Assembly: GCA_001708385.1 (NCBI GenBank)
Contig: CP012388.1
Coordinates: forward strand, 1,798,001-1,862,000
From: Flavobacterium psychrophilum
Lineage (GTDB): Bacteria; Bacteroidota; Bacteroidia; Flavobacteriales; Flavobacteriaceae
DNA length: 64,000 bases
Reading direction: 5' to 3'
Of the stretch, positions 26,657-35,141 are shown piece after piece (position 1 is the stretch's first letter; each line of letters starts with the position of its first letter). Made by a program: the position numbers and the translations under genes. The notes under the pieces were generated by a model. It was not told the origin of the DNA and searched no databases. It saw nothing but the letters and a program-made list of their open reading frames with translations.

Positions 26657-26686
26657 TTGAATTGTTAGAATACTTAGTTACTTTTG
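26657..26686 (+). promoter_or_regulatory. Promoter of the glutaryl-CoA dehydrogenase gene
   Basis: TTG (26657-26659) and TACTTTTG (26679-26686) are 19 bases apart, an exact fit to the Flavobacterium consensus. The ATG is 22 bases further on. Confidence 0.7.
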
Positions 26687-26708
26687 TTCCCGTTAAAACA
26701 TCAAGCAA

Positions 26709-27887
26709 ATGAGACCCGATCTTTTCCAGGCACCCGATTATTACCTGTTAGACGAACTTTTATCTGACGAACATAAAATGGTGCGCGACGCTGCCCGCGA
26801 ATGGGTTAAGCGTGAAGTATCTCCTATTATAGAAGACTATGCCCAAAAAGCAGAATTCCCTAAACAAATTATAAAAGGCTTAGCAGACATTGGTGCTTTT
26901 GGCCCTTATATACCCGAAGAATATGGCGGCGCAGGCCTTGACCAGATTTCGTACGGACTAATAATGCAGGAAATTGAGCGCGGCGACAGTGGTGTTCGTT
27001 CTACTGCATCGGTGCAATCATCTCTTGTTATGTACCCAATCTGGAAATACGGTAACGAAGAGCAACGAATGAAATACCTTCCTAAACTTGCTTCAGGCGA
27101 GTTCATGGGGTGTTTTGGCCTTACCGAACCTGATTACGGATCTAACCCCGGCGGTATGATTACCAACTTTAAAGACATGGGCGACCATTATCTTTTAAAC
27201 GGTGCAAAAATGTGGATATCTAACGCTCCGTTTGCCGACATTGCAGTAGTATGGGCTAAAGATGAAGCAGGCCGTATTCACGGACTTATTGTGGAACGCG
27301 GTATGGAAGGATTTACAACTCCGGAAACACATAATAAATGGTCGCTTAGGGCTTCGGCAACAGGTGAGCTTATTTTTGACAATGTAAAGGTACCTAAAGA
27401 AAACCTGCTGCCTAACAAATCGGGACTGGGCGCGCCACTTGGCTGCCTTGATTCTGCACGTTACGGTATCGCATGGGGCGCTATAGGTGCTGCTATGGAC
27501 TGTTACGATACTGCGCTTCGTTACGCTCAGGAACGCGTTCAGTTTGACAAGCCCATTGCCGCAACGCAGCTTCAGCAGAAAAAACTTGCCGAAATGATTA
27601 CCGAAATCACTAAAGCACAACTACTTACATGGAGGCTGGGTGTACTCCGTAACGAAGGCAAAGCTACAACAGCACAGATATCTATGGCAAAACGCAACAA
27701 CGTAGATATGGCTATAAACATAGCACGAGAGGCCCGCCAGATATTAGGTGGTATGGGTATTACCGGCGAATATTCTATCATGCGCCATATGATGAACTTA
27801 GAAAGTGTTATTACCTATGAAGGTACACACGACATACACCTTCTTATTACAGGTATGGATATTACAGGCCACGCCGCGTTTAAATAA
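26709..27887 (+). CDS. Glutaryl-CoA dehydrogenase-type acyl-CoA dehydrogenase
   Basis: The 392-residue flavoenzyme oxidises and decarboxylates glutaryl-CoA to crotonyl-CoA in lysine and tryptophan breakdown. Diagnostic features are the RSTASVQSSLVMYPI segment (the arginine that binds the substrate carboxylate in the GCDH subgroup), CFGLTEPDYGSNPGGM, the flavin-domain stretch SLRASATGELIFDNV, and catalytic Glu371 in TYEGTHDIH. The overall sequence closely follows the mitochondrial GCDH family. It is monocistronic, with a consensus promoter and a terminator. Confidence 0.9.
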   Translation: MRPDLFQAPDYYLLDELLSDEHKMVRDAAREWVKREVSPIIEDYAQKAEFPKQIIKGLADIGAFGPYIPEEYGGAGLDQISYGLIMQEIERGDSGVRSTASVQSSLVMYPIWKYGNEEQRMKYLPKLASGEFMGCFGLTEPDYGSNPGGMITNFKDMGDHYLLNGAKMWISNAPFADIAVVWAKDEAGRIHGLIVERGMEGFTTPETHNKWSLRASATGELIFDNVKVPKENLLPNKSGLGAPLGCLDSARYGIAWGAIGAAMDCYDTALRYAQERVQFDKPIAATQLQQKKLAEMITEITKAQLLTWRLGVLRNEGKATTAQISMAKRNNVDMAINIAREARQILGGMGITGEYSIMRHMMNLESVITYEGTHDIHLLITGMDITGHAAFK

Positions 27888-27912
27888 AATACAACCTAAC
27901 CTATTTTCTATA

Positions 27913-27945
27913 CCACACCGCAATTTATCCTGCGGTGTTTTTTTT
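27913..27945 (+). terminator. Terminator after the glutaryl-CoA dehydrogenase gene
   Basis: ACACCGCA and TGCGGTGT form an 8-bp stem around an 8-base loop, followed by eight T. Confidence 0.85.
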
Positions 27946-28050
27946 GCAATAAAGTTGTTAACAGAAAACCTTTTCGGTACACAAAACGTATATTTTAAAA
28001 ACGGCAATCCTCAATAATCCAGCTTAGATTGCGTTAGTATTATGTTAGGC

Positions 28051-28105
28051 AAATAATCGGGCATTATCTTTGTATTGATAAAATTGATATAAATAATCGG
28101 ACATT
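28051..28105. repeat. Direct repeat around the DUF3050 promoter
   Basis: AAATAATCGGGCATT (28051-28065) and AAATAATCGGACATT (28091-28105) differ at one base and lie exactly 40 bp apart. They flank the TATCTTTG element at 28065-28072, so they may be a regulator-binding pair. Confidence 0.6.
28065..28072 (+). promoter_or_regulatory. Candidate -7 element of the DUF3050 gene
   Basis: TATCTTTG fits TAnnTTTG and lies 70 bases before the ATG at 28143. No clear TTG is seen at -33. Confidence 0.45.
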
Positions 28106-28142
28106 TCGCCGAAGCTTTTTTAATTTTGTAAAAAATATCGCT

Positions 28143-28928
28143 ATGAACACCGCTACTATTAACAGTAGTATCAATCCCCAAAAGGAGCTGCTGTTACAAC
28201 ACTCACTTTACGGCAAAGTAAGAACAATTGAAGATCTTAGACATTTTCTTGAAGGGCATGTATATGCCGTTTGGGATTTTATGTCTTTACTTAAAGCGTT
28301 GCAGTCTAAACTTACCTGTACTTCTACACCGTGGCTGCCCGTTGGCAATCCCGAGATACGCTATCTTATAAACGAGATAGTGCTTGCCGAAGAGACAGAC
28401 ATTAATGCCGACGGAAAAAGGCAGAGCCATTATGAAATGTATGTAGATGCTATGGATGCCTGCGGGGCAGACACAGCCACTATTGCTGCTTTTCTTGACG
28501 ATGTAGAAACAACCCAGAATATTTTTGTTTCTATTAAACAAAGCGGACTTAATGATAACATTAAAGCTTTTCTCGATTTTACATTCAGGGTTATAGAACA
28601 GGGCAAACCGCACGAAATTGCCGCCGCATTTACGTTTGGGCGCGAAGACCTTATACCATCTATGTTTACAGAGATACTAAGAAATTTTCAGAATAATTTT
28701 CCCGAAACAAACTTGGATAAGCTTATTTACTATTTTGAAAGGCATATTGAGCTGGACGCTGATGAGCATGGCCCTATGGCAATGCAGATGATAGCCGAGC
28801 TTTGTGGTAGCGATGCCCAGAAATGGAAAGAAGTGGAAGATATATCTATACTTGCACTAGAAAAGAGGATAGGCCTCTGGAATGGTATAGAAGAAAATAT
28901 GATGCAGCACGATATGGCATCTATATAA
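28143..28928 (+). CDS. DUF3050 protein (heme oxygenase-like fold)
   Basis: The 261-residue protein matches DUF3050 in length and in its conserved segments FLEGHVYAVWDFMSLLKALQ (about 37-56), STPWLPVGNPEIRYLINEI and FERHIELDADEHGPMA. The histidine and acidic residues in these helices are arranged as in heme-oxygenase-like diiron or cofactor proteins, but the reaction is not known. It appears to be a single-gene unit. Confidence 0.85.
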   Translation: MNTATINSSINPQKELLLQHSLYGKVRTIEDLRHFLEGHVYAVWDFMSLLKALQSKLTCTSTPWLPVGNPEIRYLINEIVLAEETDINADGKRQSHYEMYVDAMDACGADTATIAAFLDDVETTQNIFVSIKQSGLNDNIKAFLDFTFRVIEQGKPHEIAAAFTFGREDLIPSMFTEILRNFQNNFPETNLDKLIYYFERHIELDADEHGPMAMQMIAELCGSDAQKWKEVEDISILALEKRIGLWNGIEENMMQHDMASI

Positions 28929-28930
28929 TA

Positions 28931-28958
28931 AAAACCGGCTTAGGCCGGTTTTCTTTTT
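28931..28958 (+). terminator. Terminator after the DUF3050 gene
   Basis: AAAACCGGC and GCCGGTTTT pair around a short TTAG loop, followed by T-rich sequence. Confidence 0.8.
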
Positions 28959-29087
28959 CTTACAAAATATCTCAAACTTTAACAGTCCTGTATTTTTTAT
29001 TTGATGTTTTTTAGCTTGTTTTGTAGCTATTTAGCTAATCAATGTGAAATTTGATAATTTCATATAAACCATTTAAAAAAACCACGA

Positions 29088-31139
29088 ATGAAAAAAATTA
29101 CTTTTAAGGTTTCATTTCTTGTTTTTGCCGGTATGTTTGTCTTTACTGCTAGCGCACAGCAAAAACAAAACGGAACCAAAAAATTCGGGAAACCTTTTAC
29201 AGCAGTTTCAAATTATTGTGCAACCCAGGAGTACGAAGAACAACTACGTTTAAAAGACACTAAAAGAGCTTCAGCACAAGAATTTGAACAATGGCTTGCG
29301 CCAAAAATTACAGAAGCAAAAGCAAAAAGACTTCAAAAAGATGGACAAGGGACTAATGAGGTTGTTACCATCCCCGTTGTTTTCCACGTCATTCACAATG
29401 ATAAAGCCATTGGTGTAGATGAAAATCTATCAGAAGAACAATTGTTATCTCAAATACGTGTTCTTAATGACGATTTTAGAAGAGCCGCAGATACTCCCGG
29501 ATTTAATGACCATGCAGATGGAGGCGATATGGAAATTGAATTTGGTCTTGCCAAACGTACTCCTAACGGCCTACCTTCTACAGGTATTGTGCGTTATAAT
29601 ATTGGAGATGATAACGGATGGCTTCAGGAAGAAGTTGAACTCATAAAAACACAAACACAATGGGACCCTTCTAAATATCTTAATATCTGGATATTTGACG
29701 AAATAAATATCGCTGGTGGTTACCTTGCAGGGTACGCACAATTTCCTACAGAATCCGGACTTGACGGACTTGAAGGCCAAACAGAGACAGCTAATACAGA
29801 TGGTGTTGCCCTGGGCGCAAAATATGTAGGATCTCAAGTATATTATCCGGAAGGTATTTATGACGAAGCAAGGAATATGGGACGCACTGCAAGCCATGAA
29901 ATTGGTCACTTTTTTGGTTTAAGACACATATGGGGCGATACGAATAACTGCACAGGTTCAGATTATTGTGATGATACTCCGTTTGCATTTACTGCAACAC
30001 AAGGATGCCCTGAAGGACCTGTAGACACATGCCCTACTCAACCGGGTAACGACATGATACAAAACTACATGGATTACACTAACGACTCGTGCCTTAATAT
30101 CTTTACTAAAAATCAGAAAGACAGGATGCAGGCCGTTTTAAATGCATCTCCACGAAGAAAGTCATTAACTACATCGGATAGCTTTGTACCGGGTACAGCC
30201 AGTCTTGATAATGATGGAGCAATTTATCTGCTACCTTTCGCTACAAACTGTGGAAATACTTTCTCACCGGTAATTTCGGTTGCTAACACAGGTTCAAACG
30301 AAATAACATCTGCTATTATTAGCTACCAGGTAGATAATAATCCTGCTGTAACATACAATTGGACAGGCTCGCTTAACACTGCAACTGATGCCAGGATAGA
30401 ATTGCCACAATTATCAGTATTTGCCGAAGGCGAACATACTTTCTCTGCAACTTTGGTTTCAGTTAACGGCAACATGGCCTTGGTGAATAATAACACCAGA
30501 ACCAATGAATTTTATTACGAGCCTATAGATGAAAATTCTATATATGATACAGAAACGATTAAAATTACCGTTCAGCCTGACTTAAAAGGGTCTGAAATAC
30601 AATGGTTCTTTATGGATAGCAATCAGGAGATCCTTGCTTACGGATTTGGATATCCGGACTCTGAAGACGGAGAACTTCCTGCTGCCGATGTACAGACGAT
30701 AACTGTAGACAACAATGCCTGTTATGCCTTTGTTATTATTGATATGGCTGAAAACGGAATTTGCTGTACAAATGGCAACGGTTTCTTTAGAGTAGAAACA
30801 AGTGATGGAACTGTTATAACAGAAGGTAGCGACTATGGTTTTTATTCTGAGGCATTAATTGGTATCAATGTTGTCTTGGGCAATAAAAACTTTGAAAAAG
30901 GCAATGGCATCGTATTATACCCTAACCCGGCAAATAACATCTTAAATATTGCAACTGCCAACTCAGCGGATATGCCCGAAAACTATACAGTATATAATAG
31001 TCTTGGACAAGTGATGGGCAGCGGCACAGTAACATCTGAACTTCAAGCATTGGATATTGCGAAATATGCACAGGGCGTTTACTTTGTTAAGCTTACTAAA
31101 GGCAGCGAAACTAAGACGCTTCAGTTTATTAAAAACTAA
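29088..31139 (+). CDS. Secreted M43 (pappalysin-like) zinc metalloprotease with T9SS sorting domain
   Basis: The 683-residue protein has a signal peptide (1-24), a propeptide-like charged region, and a metalloprotease domain with the zinc motif HEIGHFFGLRH (270-280). The Met-turn region follows at QNYMDYTND. Residues from about 375 to 600 form two beta-rich domains, one CARDB-like. The end (about 607-683: YPNPANNILNI to the final KN) is a type A T9SS sorting domain, so the protein is exported and attached to the surface or released. A related protease lies at 33214, with a LytS/LytR pair between them. Confidence 0.9.
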   Translation: MKKITFKVSFLVFAGMFVFTASAQQKQNGTKKFGKPFTAVSNYCATQEYEEQLRLKDTKRASAQEFEQWLAPKITEAKAKRLQKDGQGTNEVVTIPVVFHVIHNDKAIGVDENLSEEQLLSQIRVLNDDFRRAADTPGFNDHADGGDMEIEFGLAKRTPNGLPSTGIVRYNIGDDNGWLQEEVELIKTQTQWDPSKYLNIWIFDEINIAGGYLAGYAQFPTESGLDGLEGQTETANTDGVALGAKYVGSQVYYPEGIYDEARNMGRTASHEIGHFFGLRHIWGDTNNCTGSDYCDDTPFAFTATQGCPEGPVDTCPTQPGNDMIQNYMDYTNDSCLNIFTKNQKDRMQAVLNASPRRKSLTTSDSFVPGTASLDNDGAIYLLPFATNCGNTFSPVISVANTGSNEITSAIISYQVDNNPAVTYNWTGSLNTATDARIELPQLSVFAEGEHTFSATLVSVNGNMALVNNNTRTNEFYYEPIDENSIYDTETIKITVQPDLKGSEIQWFFMDSNQEILAYGFGYPDSEDGELPAADVQTITVDNNACYAFVIIDMAENGICCTNGNGFFRVETSDGTVITEGSDYGFYSEALIGINVVLGNKNFEKGNGIVLYPNPANNILNIATANSADMPENYTVYNSLGQVMGSGTVTSELQALDIAKYAQGVYFVKLTKGSETKTLQFIKN

Positions 31140-31157
31140 AATTATACATTGATACTT

Positions 31158-31187
31158 AAGCCCCATAGTTAATATATGGGGCTTTTT
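31158..31187 (+). terminator. Terminator after the first M43 protease
   Basis: AAGCCCCATA and TATGGGGCTT form a 10-bp stem, followed by a T run. Confidence 0.85.
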
Positions 31188-31296
31188 ATTTGTAGAATCT
31201 TTTAACAACAAATTATCGCGAGATATTAAGCAATCTGATTTACCGCTAAAAAAATAGGGTTTACCGCAATTATTCTACAGAACAGGGTTTTCTGAG

Positions 31297-31304
31297 TAGT
31301 TTTG
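31297..31304 (+). promoter_or_regulatory. Candidate -7 element giving a leaderless histidine kinase mRNA
   Basis: TAGTTTTG fits TAnnTTTG and ends six bases before the ATG at 31311. No TTG is visible at -33, so support is limited. Confidence 0.4.
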
Positions 31305-31310
31305 GTGATT

Positions 31311-32345
31311 ATGCAAACACCTAACAAAAAAGTTCCTTTTTACCTTCTTCATATTTTAGGAAGCGTTCTTTTTATAAGTATACCTATATTTTCATCGCCC
31401 GATTTTGGGAGATCTTCTCATTTGTTTGATATTGCTCCTTTTCAAAGAAATTTCCTTAATTACATTTTGTTACTGGTGTTTTTCTACGCCAACTATTCCT
31501 ATTTTTTGCCAAGGTTTTATTTTAAGGAAAAAAAGATTGTATTTATCGTCTGTATTGCCTTTAGCTACGCAATCATAACTTTTGCACCCGCGTTGCTTAT
31601 TCATGATGGCCTCTCATCTCGCCAGCCTTTGCTTCCGCCTCCCGGCACACCTGTACATACTGTAATACCGATGCTGCAAAACGGATCGATATTCAATTTC
31701 CTTTTGGTATTTACACTTGGCTTTCTGCTAAAAATAAACAAGCGTTTGGAATACATTCAAAATGAAAAATTAAAATCAGAAGTATCCTATTTAAGAGCGC
31801 AGATAAAACCTCATTTTTTGTTTAACACACTTAACAGCATTTATGCCTTAACGCTTGAAAAATCAGATTCTGCTCCCGAAGCCGTTCTTAAACTTTCGTC
31901 AATGATGCGTTATGTAGTTACCGAAAGCAGCCGTAAAAGTGTATCGCTTGACAAGGAAATAGAATACATAAAAAATTATATAAGCCTGCAGCAGTTAAGA
32001 ATGGATGATAGTTTGCCATTGTCTTTTAAAATTACCGGAAGCGCTATTGGTAAAAGCATTTCCCCGCTTGTACTCATACCCTTTATAGAAAATGCTTTTA
32101 AATATGGCATAAATGCAGAGGAAGATTCTGCTATAGCAATAAACATAGATATAAATGATAACGGCATCGATCTCACTATAAAAAACAATAAGGTAAACAT
32201 ACAGATTACTGAAGATGAAAAAACCGCCAACGGTATAGAAAACACCCGCCAACGGTTAGCATACCTTTACCCGAATAAACATAAATTGCTTATCTTTGAT
32301 AAAGAAACTACATTTACAGTTAATTTATCTATAAATCTGTCATGA
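31311..32345 (+). CDS. LytS-type sensor histidine kinase
   Basis: From the ATG at 31311 (MQTPNKKVPFYLL) the protein has 344 residues. Four transmembrane helices occupy about residues 10-145, followed by a His_kinase domain with KPHFLFNTLNSI (phospho-accepting His168) and a C-terminal ATPase part with PLVLIPFIENAFKYG. No extracellular sensor domain is present, so it may sense the membrane or a small molecule within it. It overlaps the LytTR response-regulator gene by 4 bases. An upstream TTG/GTG start is possible but less likely. Confidence 0.9.
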   Translation: MQTPNKKVPFYLLHILGSVLFISIPIFSSPDFGRSSHLFDIAPFQRNFLNYILLLVFFYANYSYFLPRFYFKEKKIVFIVCIAFSYAIITFAPALLIHDGLSSRQPLLPPPGTPVHTVIPMLQNGSIFNFLLVFTLGFLLKINKRLEYIQNEKLKSEVSYLRAQIKPHFLFNTLNSIYALTLEKSDSAPEAVLKLSSMMRYVVTESSRKSVSLDKEIEYIKNYISLQQLRMDDSLPLSFKITGSAIGKSISPLVLIPFIENAFKYGINAEEDSAIAINIDINDNGIDLTIKNNKVNIQITEDEKTANGIENTRQRLAYLYPNKHKLLIFDKETTFTVNLSINLS

Positions 32346-33022
32346 TAAAAGCAATTGCTATAGACGATGAACCCCTGGCGTTAAAAATTATTGAACATTT
32401 TTGCAAGCAGGTAGATTTTATCGAGCTTGAAAAAACTTTTACAAAAACCGATGAAGCACTTAAGCATATAAAAAAATTCCCTGTAGACCTTCTTTTTCTT
32501 GATATACAGATGCCCGGTAAAAACGGCATCGATTTTTACCGACAATTAAATAACGAGGTTATGGTTATATTCACTACAGCGTATAGCGAATATGCGGTGG
32601 AAGGATTTAACATCAATGCATTAGATTATTTATTGAAACCTTTTTCTCAGGAAAGATTTATGCAGGCTGCCGAAAAAGCAAAGAAAGAAGTTAACGGCAG
32701 AAAAAACACTATAGAGCACAATCATTTACTTATAAGGGCAGATTATAAACTTCACAGAATAGAATTTGAGGATATAATGCTTATTGAAGGGTTAGATGAC
32801 TATATACGGATACATTTGAAAACCAAATCTGTTATTACGGCCAGGCTTTCAATGAAAGGCATCCTCGAAAAACTGCCACCGGCACTCTTTATACGAGTTC
32901 ACCGATCGTACATTATACCTATTAAAAAAGTAAAAACTCTTTACAATAAGACGATTCAGATTGAAGATTTTGTAATACCAATCGGAGACACGTATAAAGA
33001 CGAAGTAAACAAACATCTTTAA
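32342..33022 (+). CDS. LytTR-family response regulator
   Basis: The 226-residue protein has a receiver domain with phospho-acceptor Asp54 (LFLDIQMPG) and a C-terminal LytTR DNA-binding domain (about 125-226, with FIRVHRSYIIPIKKV). It is translationally coupled to the LytS-type kinase. LytTR regulators often control secreted proteins, and here both flanking genes encode T9SS proteases. They may be its targets, but no binding-site repeat was identified. Confidence 0.92.
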   Translation: MIKAIAIDDEPLALKIIEHFCKQVDFIELEKTFTKTDEALKHIKKFPVDLLFLDIQMPGKNGIDFYRQLNNEVMVIFTTAYSEYAVEGFNINALDYLLKPFSQERFMQAAEKAKKEVNGRKNTIEHNHLLIRADYKLHRIEFEDIMLIEGLDDYIRIHLKTKSVITARLSMKGILEKLPPALFIRVHRSYIIPIKKVKTLYNKTIQIEDFVIPIGDTYKDEVNKHL

Positions 33023-33203
33023 ACACACTGTTAGCAGGCTACAAATTATTTGTTTCAATTAATTTTCCATCTTACGTTATTAAAGAAATTCTTAATATAA
33101 CCATGTTTTACAGAATAAAAAATGGATTAGATTAACAAAACTTTAATATTTAACAGTAAATACTTTTACATTACGCTGAATTTAAATAAATTGCGCAAAA
33201 ATT

Positions 33204-33211
33204 TACCTTTG
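33204..33211 (+). promoter_or_regulatory. TAnnTTTG element very close to the second protease start
   Basis: TACCTTTG lies only two bases before the ATG at 33214. If it is a promoter, transcription would start within the first codons. Translation could then begin at the in-frame ATG at 33241, or the element may be inactive. Confidence 0.3.
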
Positions 33212-33213
33212 AA

Positions 33214-34593
33214 ATGAGAAAAACTATTACTCCAAAAAGCATGCTGCTTACTATGTTCCTGGCTGCATCTTTCTTATCTAATGCTCAGGAACAGCCAAAA
33301 GCATTTGGAAAATACCCAATAACTCCCGGTCCTGATGGATTTGTTCGTTGTGCAACTGTTGAAAATGAACTCCACCTTAGAGACAAGTTTGCTAAAAGAG
33401 CCAGTGAGTTAGAATTTGAAAAATGGATTGATACAAAAATCGAAGAAGCAAAAGCGGAAAGGTTGGCTAACCCAAAATCCGGCAATGCTGTAAAAATGAT
33501 TCCTGTTGTTGTTCACGTAATACATAATGGCGATGCATTAGGATCAAACGAAAATATTTCGTTAGCACGTGTGCAAACTCAGATTGAGGTTCTTAACGAA
33601 GACTATTCACAGGCAGCAGGAACAAACGCTGAAAACCTTTATGAAATACAGGCAGCTGTAAATACAGGAGTACAGTTTTGCCTTGCAAAAATAAGGCCCG
33701 ATGGCTCAACATTTGACGGTGTAGACAGAGTATATGTGAATGTTCCCCAATATACAACTATGCAACAAGTTGATCAGATGAAAAGTGAAACACAGTGGGA
33801 TCCTAACAAATATCTTAATATCTGGACTGTTAACTGGAATTTAGAAGATGTACCCGGATTACTAGGATATGCACAGTTTCCAACAAATTCAACTTTACAA
33901 GGCCTTACTGGACAAGCAAATGACGAGACTACTGATGGGGTAGCCGTTGACTGGAAAAGTTTTGGCTCGAGAGATAAGATGTCAAATCCTAACTCACAAA
34001 ATTTTAACCCTACATATAGATATGGACGAACTACAACACACGAAGTAGGACACTTTTTAGGATTAAGGCATATTTGGGGCGATGAGATACAGTGTGCGGG
34101 TAACGACTATTGTAATGACACACCTGTACAAAGCAACAAAAGTTCAGGATGTCCTGATATCACAACTGATACATGTCCGCAAGCGGGTCAGGATATGTGG
34201 CAAAACTTCATGGATTATACTGATGATCTTTGCATGAGTGTATTTACAAAAGACCAAAGAACGAGGATGGAAACAGTTCTTGCAAACTCTCCAAGAAGAA
34301 AATCGCTACTTACATCTACAGTGTGCGGAACTTTGGGAACTCCTGATTTTAAATCATTACAAGGAGTATTTGTATCTCCAAACCCTGCACAGGACGTAAT
34401 TAATATTACAACAGAAACTGAAACACCGGACAGCTATACTATCTTTAACAACTTAGGACAAGTAATAACTACCGTTTCAAACGTATCTGACGCTAATTTA
34501 AGCATCAATATCTCTAGTTATGCTAATGGTATCTATTTCCTTAAAATAGATAAAGGAAGCGAAACTAAAACAATCAAATTCATCAAAAACTAA
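33214..34593 (+). CDS. Secreted M43 (pappalysin-like) zinc metalloprotease with T9SS sorting domain
   Basis: The 459-residue paralogue of the protease at 29088 has a signal peptide (about 1-24, ending SNAQ), the zinc motif HEVGHFLGLRH (276-286), a Met-turn region in QNFMDYTDD, and a type A T9SS sorting domain from about 385 to the end. Unlike its paralogue it lacks the two extra beta domains between protease and sorting domain. The catalytic domains share FLGLRHIWGD-type and SPRRKSL segments, which indicates duplication. M43 members cleave extracellular proteins. Confidence 0.9.
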   Translation: MRKTITPKSMLLTMFLAASFLSNAQEQPKAFGKYPITPGPDGFVRCATVENELHLRDKFAKRASELEFEKWIDTKIEEAKAERLANPKSGNAVKMIPVVVHVIHNGDALGSNENISLARVQTQIEVLNEDYSQAAGTNAENLYEIQAAVNTGVQFCLAKIRPDGSTFDGVDRVYVNVPQYTTMQQVDQMKSETQWDPNKYLNIWTVNWNLEDVPGLLGYAQFPTNSTLQGLTGQANDETTDGVAVDWKSFGSRDKMSNPNSQNFNPTYRYGRTTTHEVGHFLGLRHIWGDEIQCAGNDYCNDTPVQSNKSSGCPDITTDTCPQAGQDMWQNFMDYTDDLCMSVFTKDQRTRMETVLANSPRRKSLLTSTVCGTLGTPDFKSLQGVFVSPNPAQDVINITTETETPDSYTIFNNLGQVITTVSNVSDANLSINISSYANGIYFLKIDKGSETKTIKFIKN

Positions 34594-34610
34594 TTTGATA
34601 TAAGAATATG

Positions 34611-34637
34611 AAAAGGCATCCCAATGGATGCCTTTTT
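34611..34637 (+). terminator. Terminator after the second M43 protease
   Basis: AAAAGGCATCC and GGATGCCTTTT form an 11-bp stem with loop CAAT, followed by T. Confidence 0.9.
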
Positions 34638-34664
34638 TGATATGCCGCCTATATTAAATCCTAA

Positions 34665-34702
34665 TAACAGGAAAGCCCCGCAAGTGCAGGGCTTTCCTGT
34701 TA
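34665..34702. repeat. 14-bp perfect inverted repeat between converging genes
   Basis: TAACAGGAAAGCCC and GGGCTTTCCTGTTA pair perfectly around a 10-base loop. It lies just after the ferredoxin stop codon (minus strand). There is no clear T run on either side, so it may be a terminator, an mRNA-stabilising hairpin, or both. Confidence 0.8.
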
Positions 34703-34716
34703 TACATTATATCCTA

Positions 34717-35040
34717 TTATTCTGGAGCAAGTTCAAGTTCGAGGCCTTCCAGTTCGGGCGTAATAGCCAGCTGGCAGCCAAGCCTGCTGTTTGGCTTTAC
34801 ATTGAAAGCTTCACTAAGCATAGCATCTTCATCAGGCCCCATTTCAGGAAGTTCAACATCGTTAAGAATGTAGCATTGGCACGATGCACACATTGCCATA
34901 CCGCCACAGACGCCTATGGTACCATCTGGAGCAAGCTCGTAAGCCCTGCAAAGCTCCATTATGTTCATAGACATATCTGTAGGTGCCTGCACTTCGTGAG
35001 TTACCCCTTCACGATCGGTTATTTTTATTGTAACGTCCAT
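34717..35040 (-). CDS. [2Fe-2S] ferredoxin, adrenodoxin-type
   Basis: The 107-residue protein has the cluster ligands Cys45, Cys51 and Cys54 (VCGGMAMCASC, spacing C-x5-C-x2-C) and Cys89 (RLGCQL). This is the pattern of adrenodoxin/ISC-type ferredoxins that pass electrons to iron-sulfur assembly or oxygenases. It lies downstream of a TrxR-like ferredoxin reductase, which is the likely electron donor, in a run with NifU- and Mrp-like genes. It probably serves in iron-sulfur or redox metabolism. Confidence 0.92.
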   Translation of the reverse strand: MDVTIKITDREGVTHEVQAPTDMSMNIMELCRAYELAPDGTIGVCGGMAMCASCQCYILNDVELPEMGPDEDAMLSEAFNVKPNSRLGCQLAITPELEGLELELAPE

Positions 35041-35141
35041 TTTCTTTGTTTTGTTCCACGTTTAAAACTTAAGGTTTAAGGTTGCTTATCACTCTATAAA
35101 TCATACGAGGGCAACATAAACTTTAAACATTAAACAGATCA

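Noticed and set aside
33132..33155. A TTAACA pair 18 bp apart before the second M43 protease
   Set aside because: It resembles the proposed Pho-box repeats but has no regulator context. It shows that such pairs can occur by chance in this AT-rich DNA.
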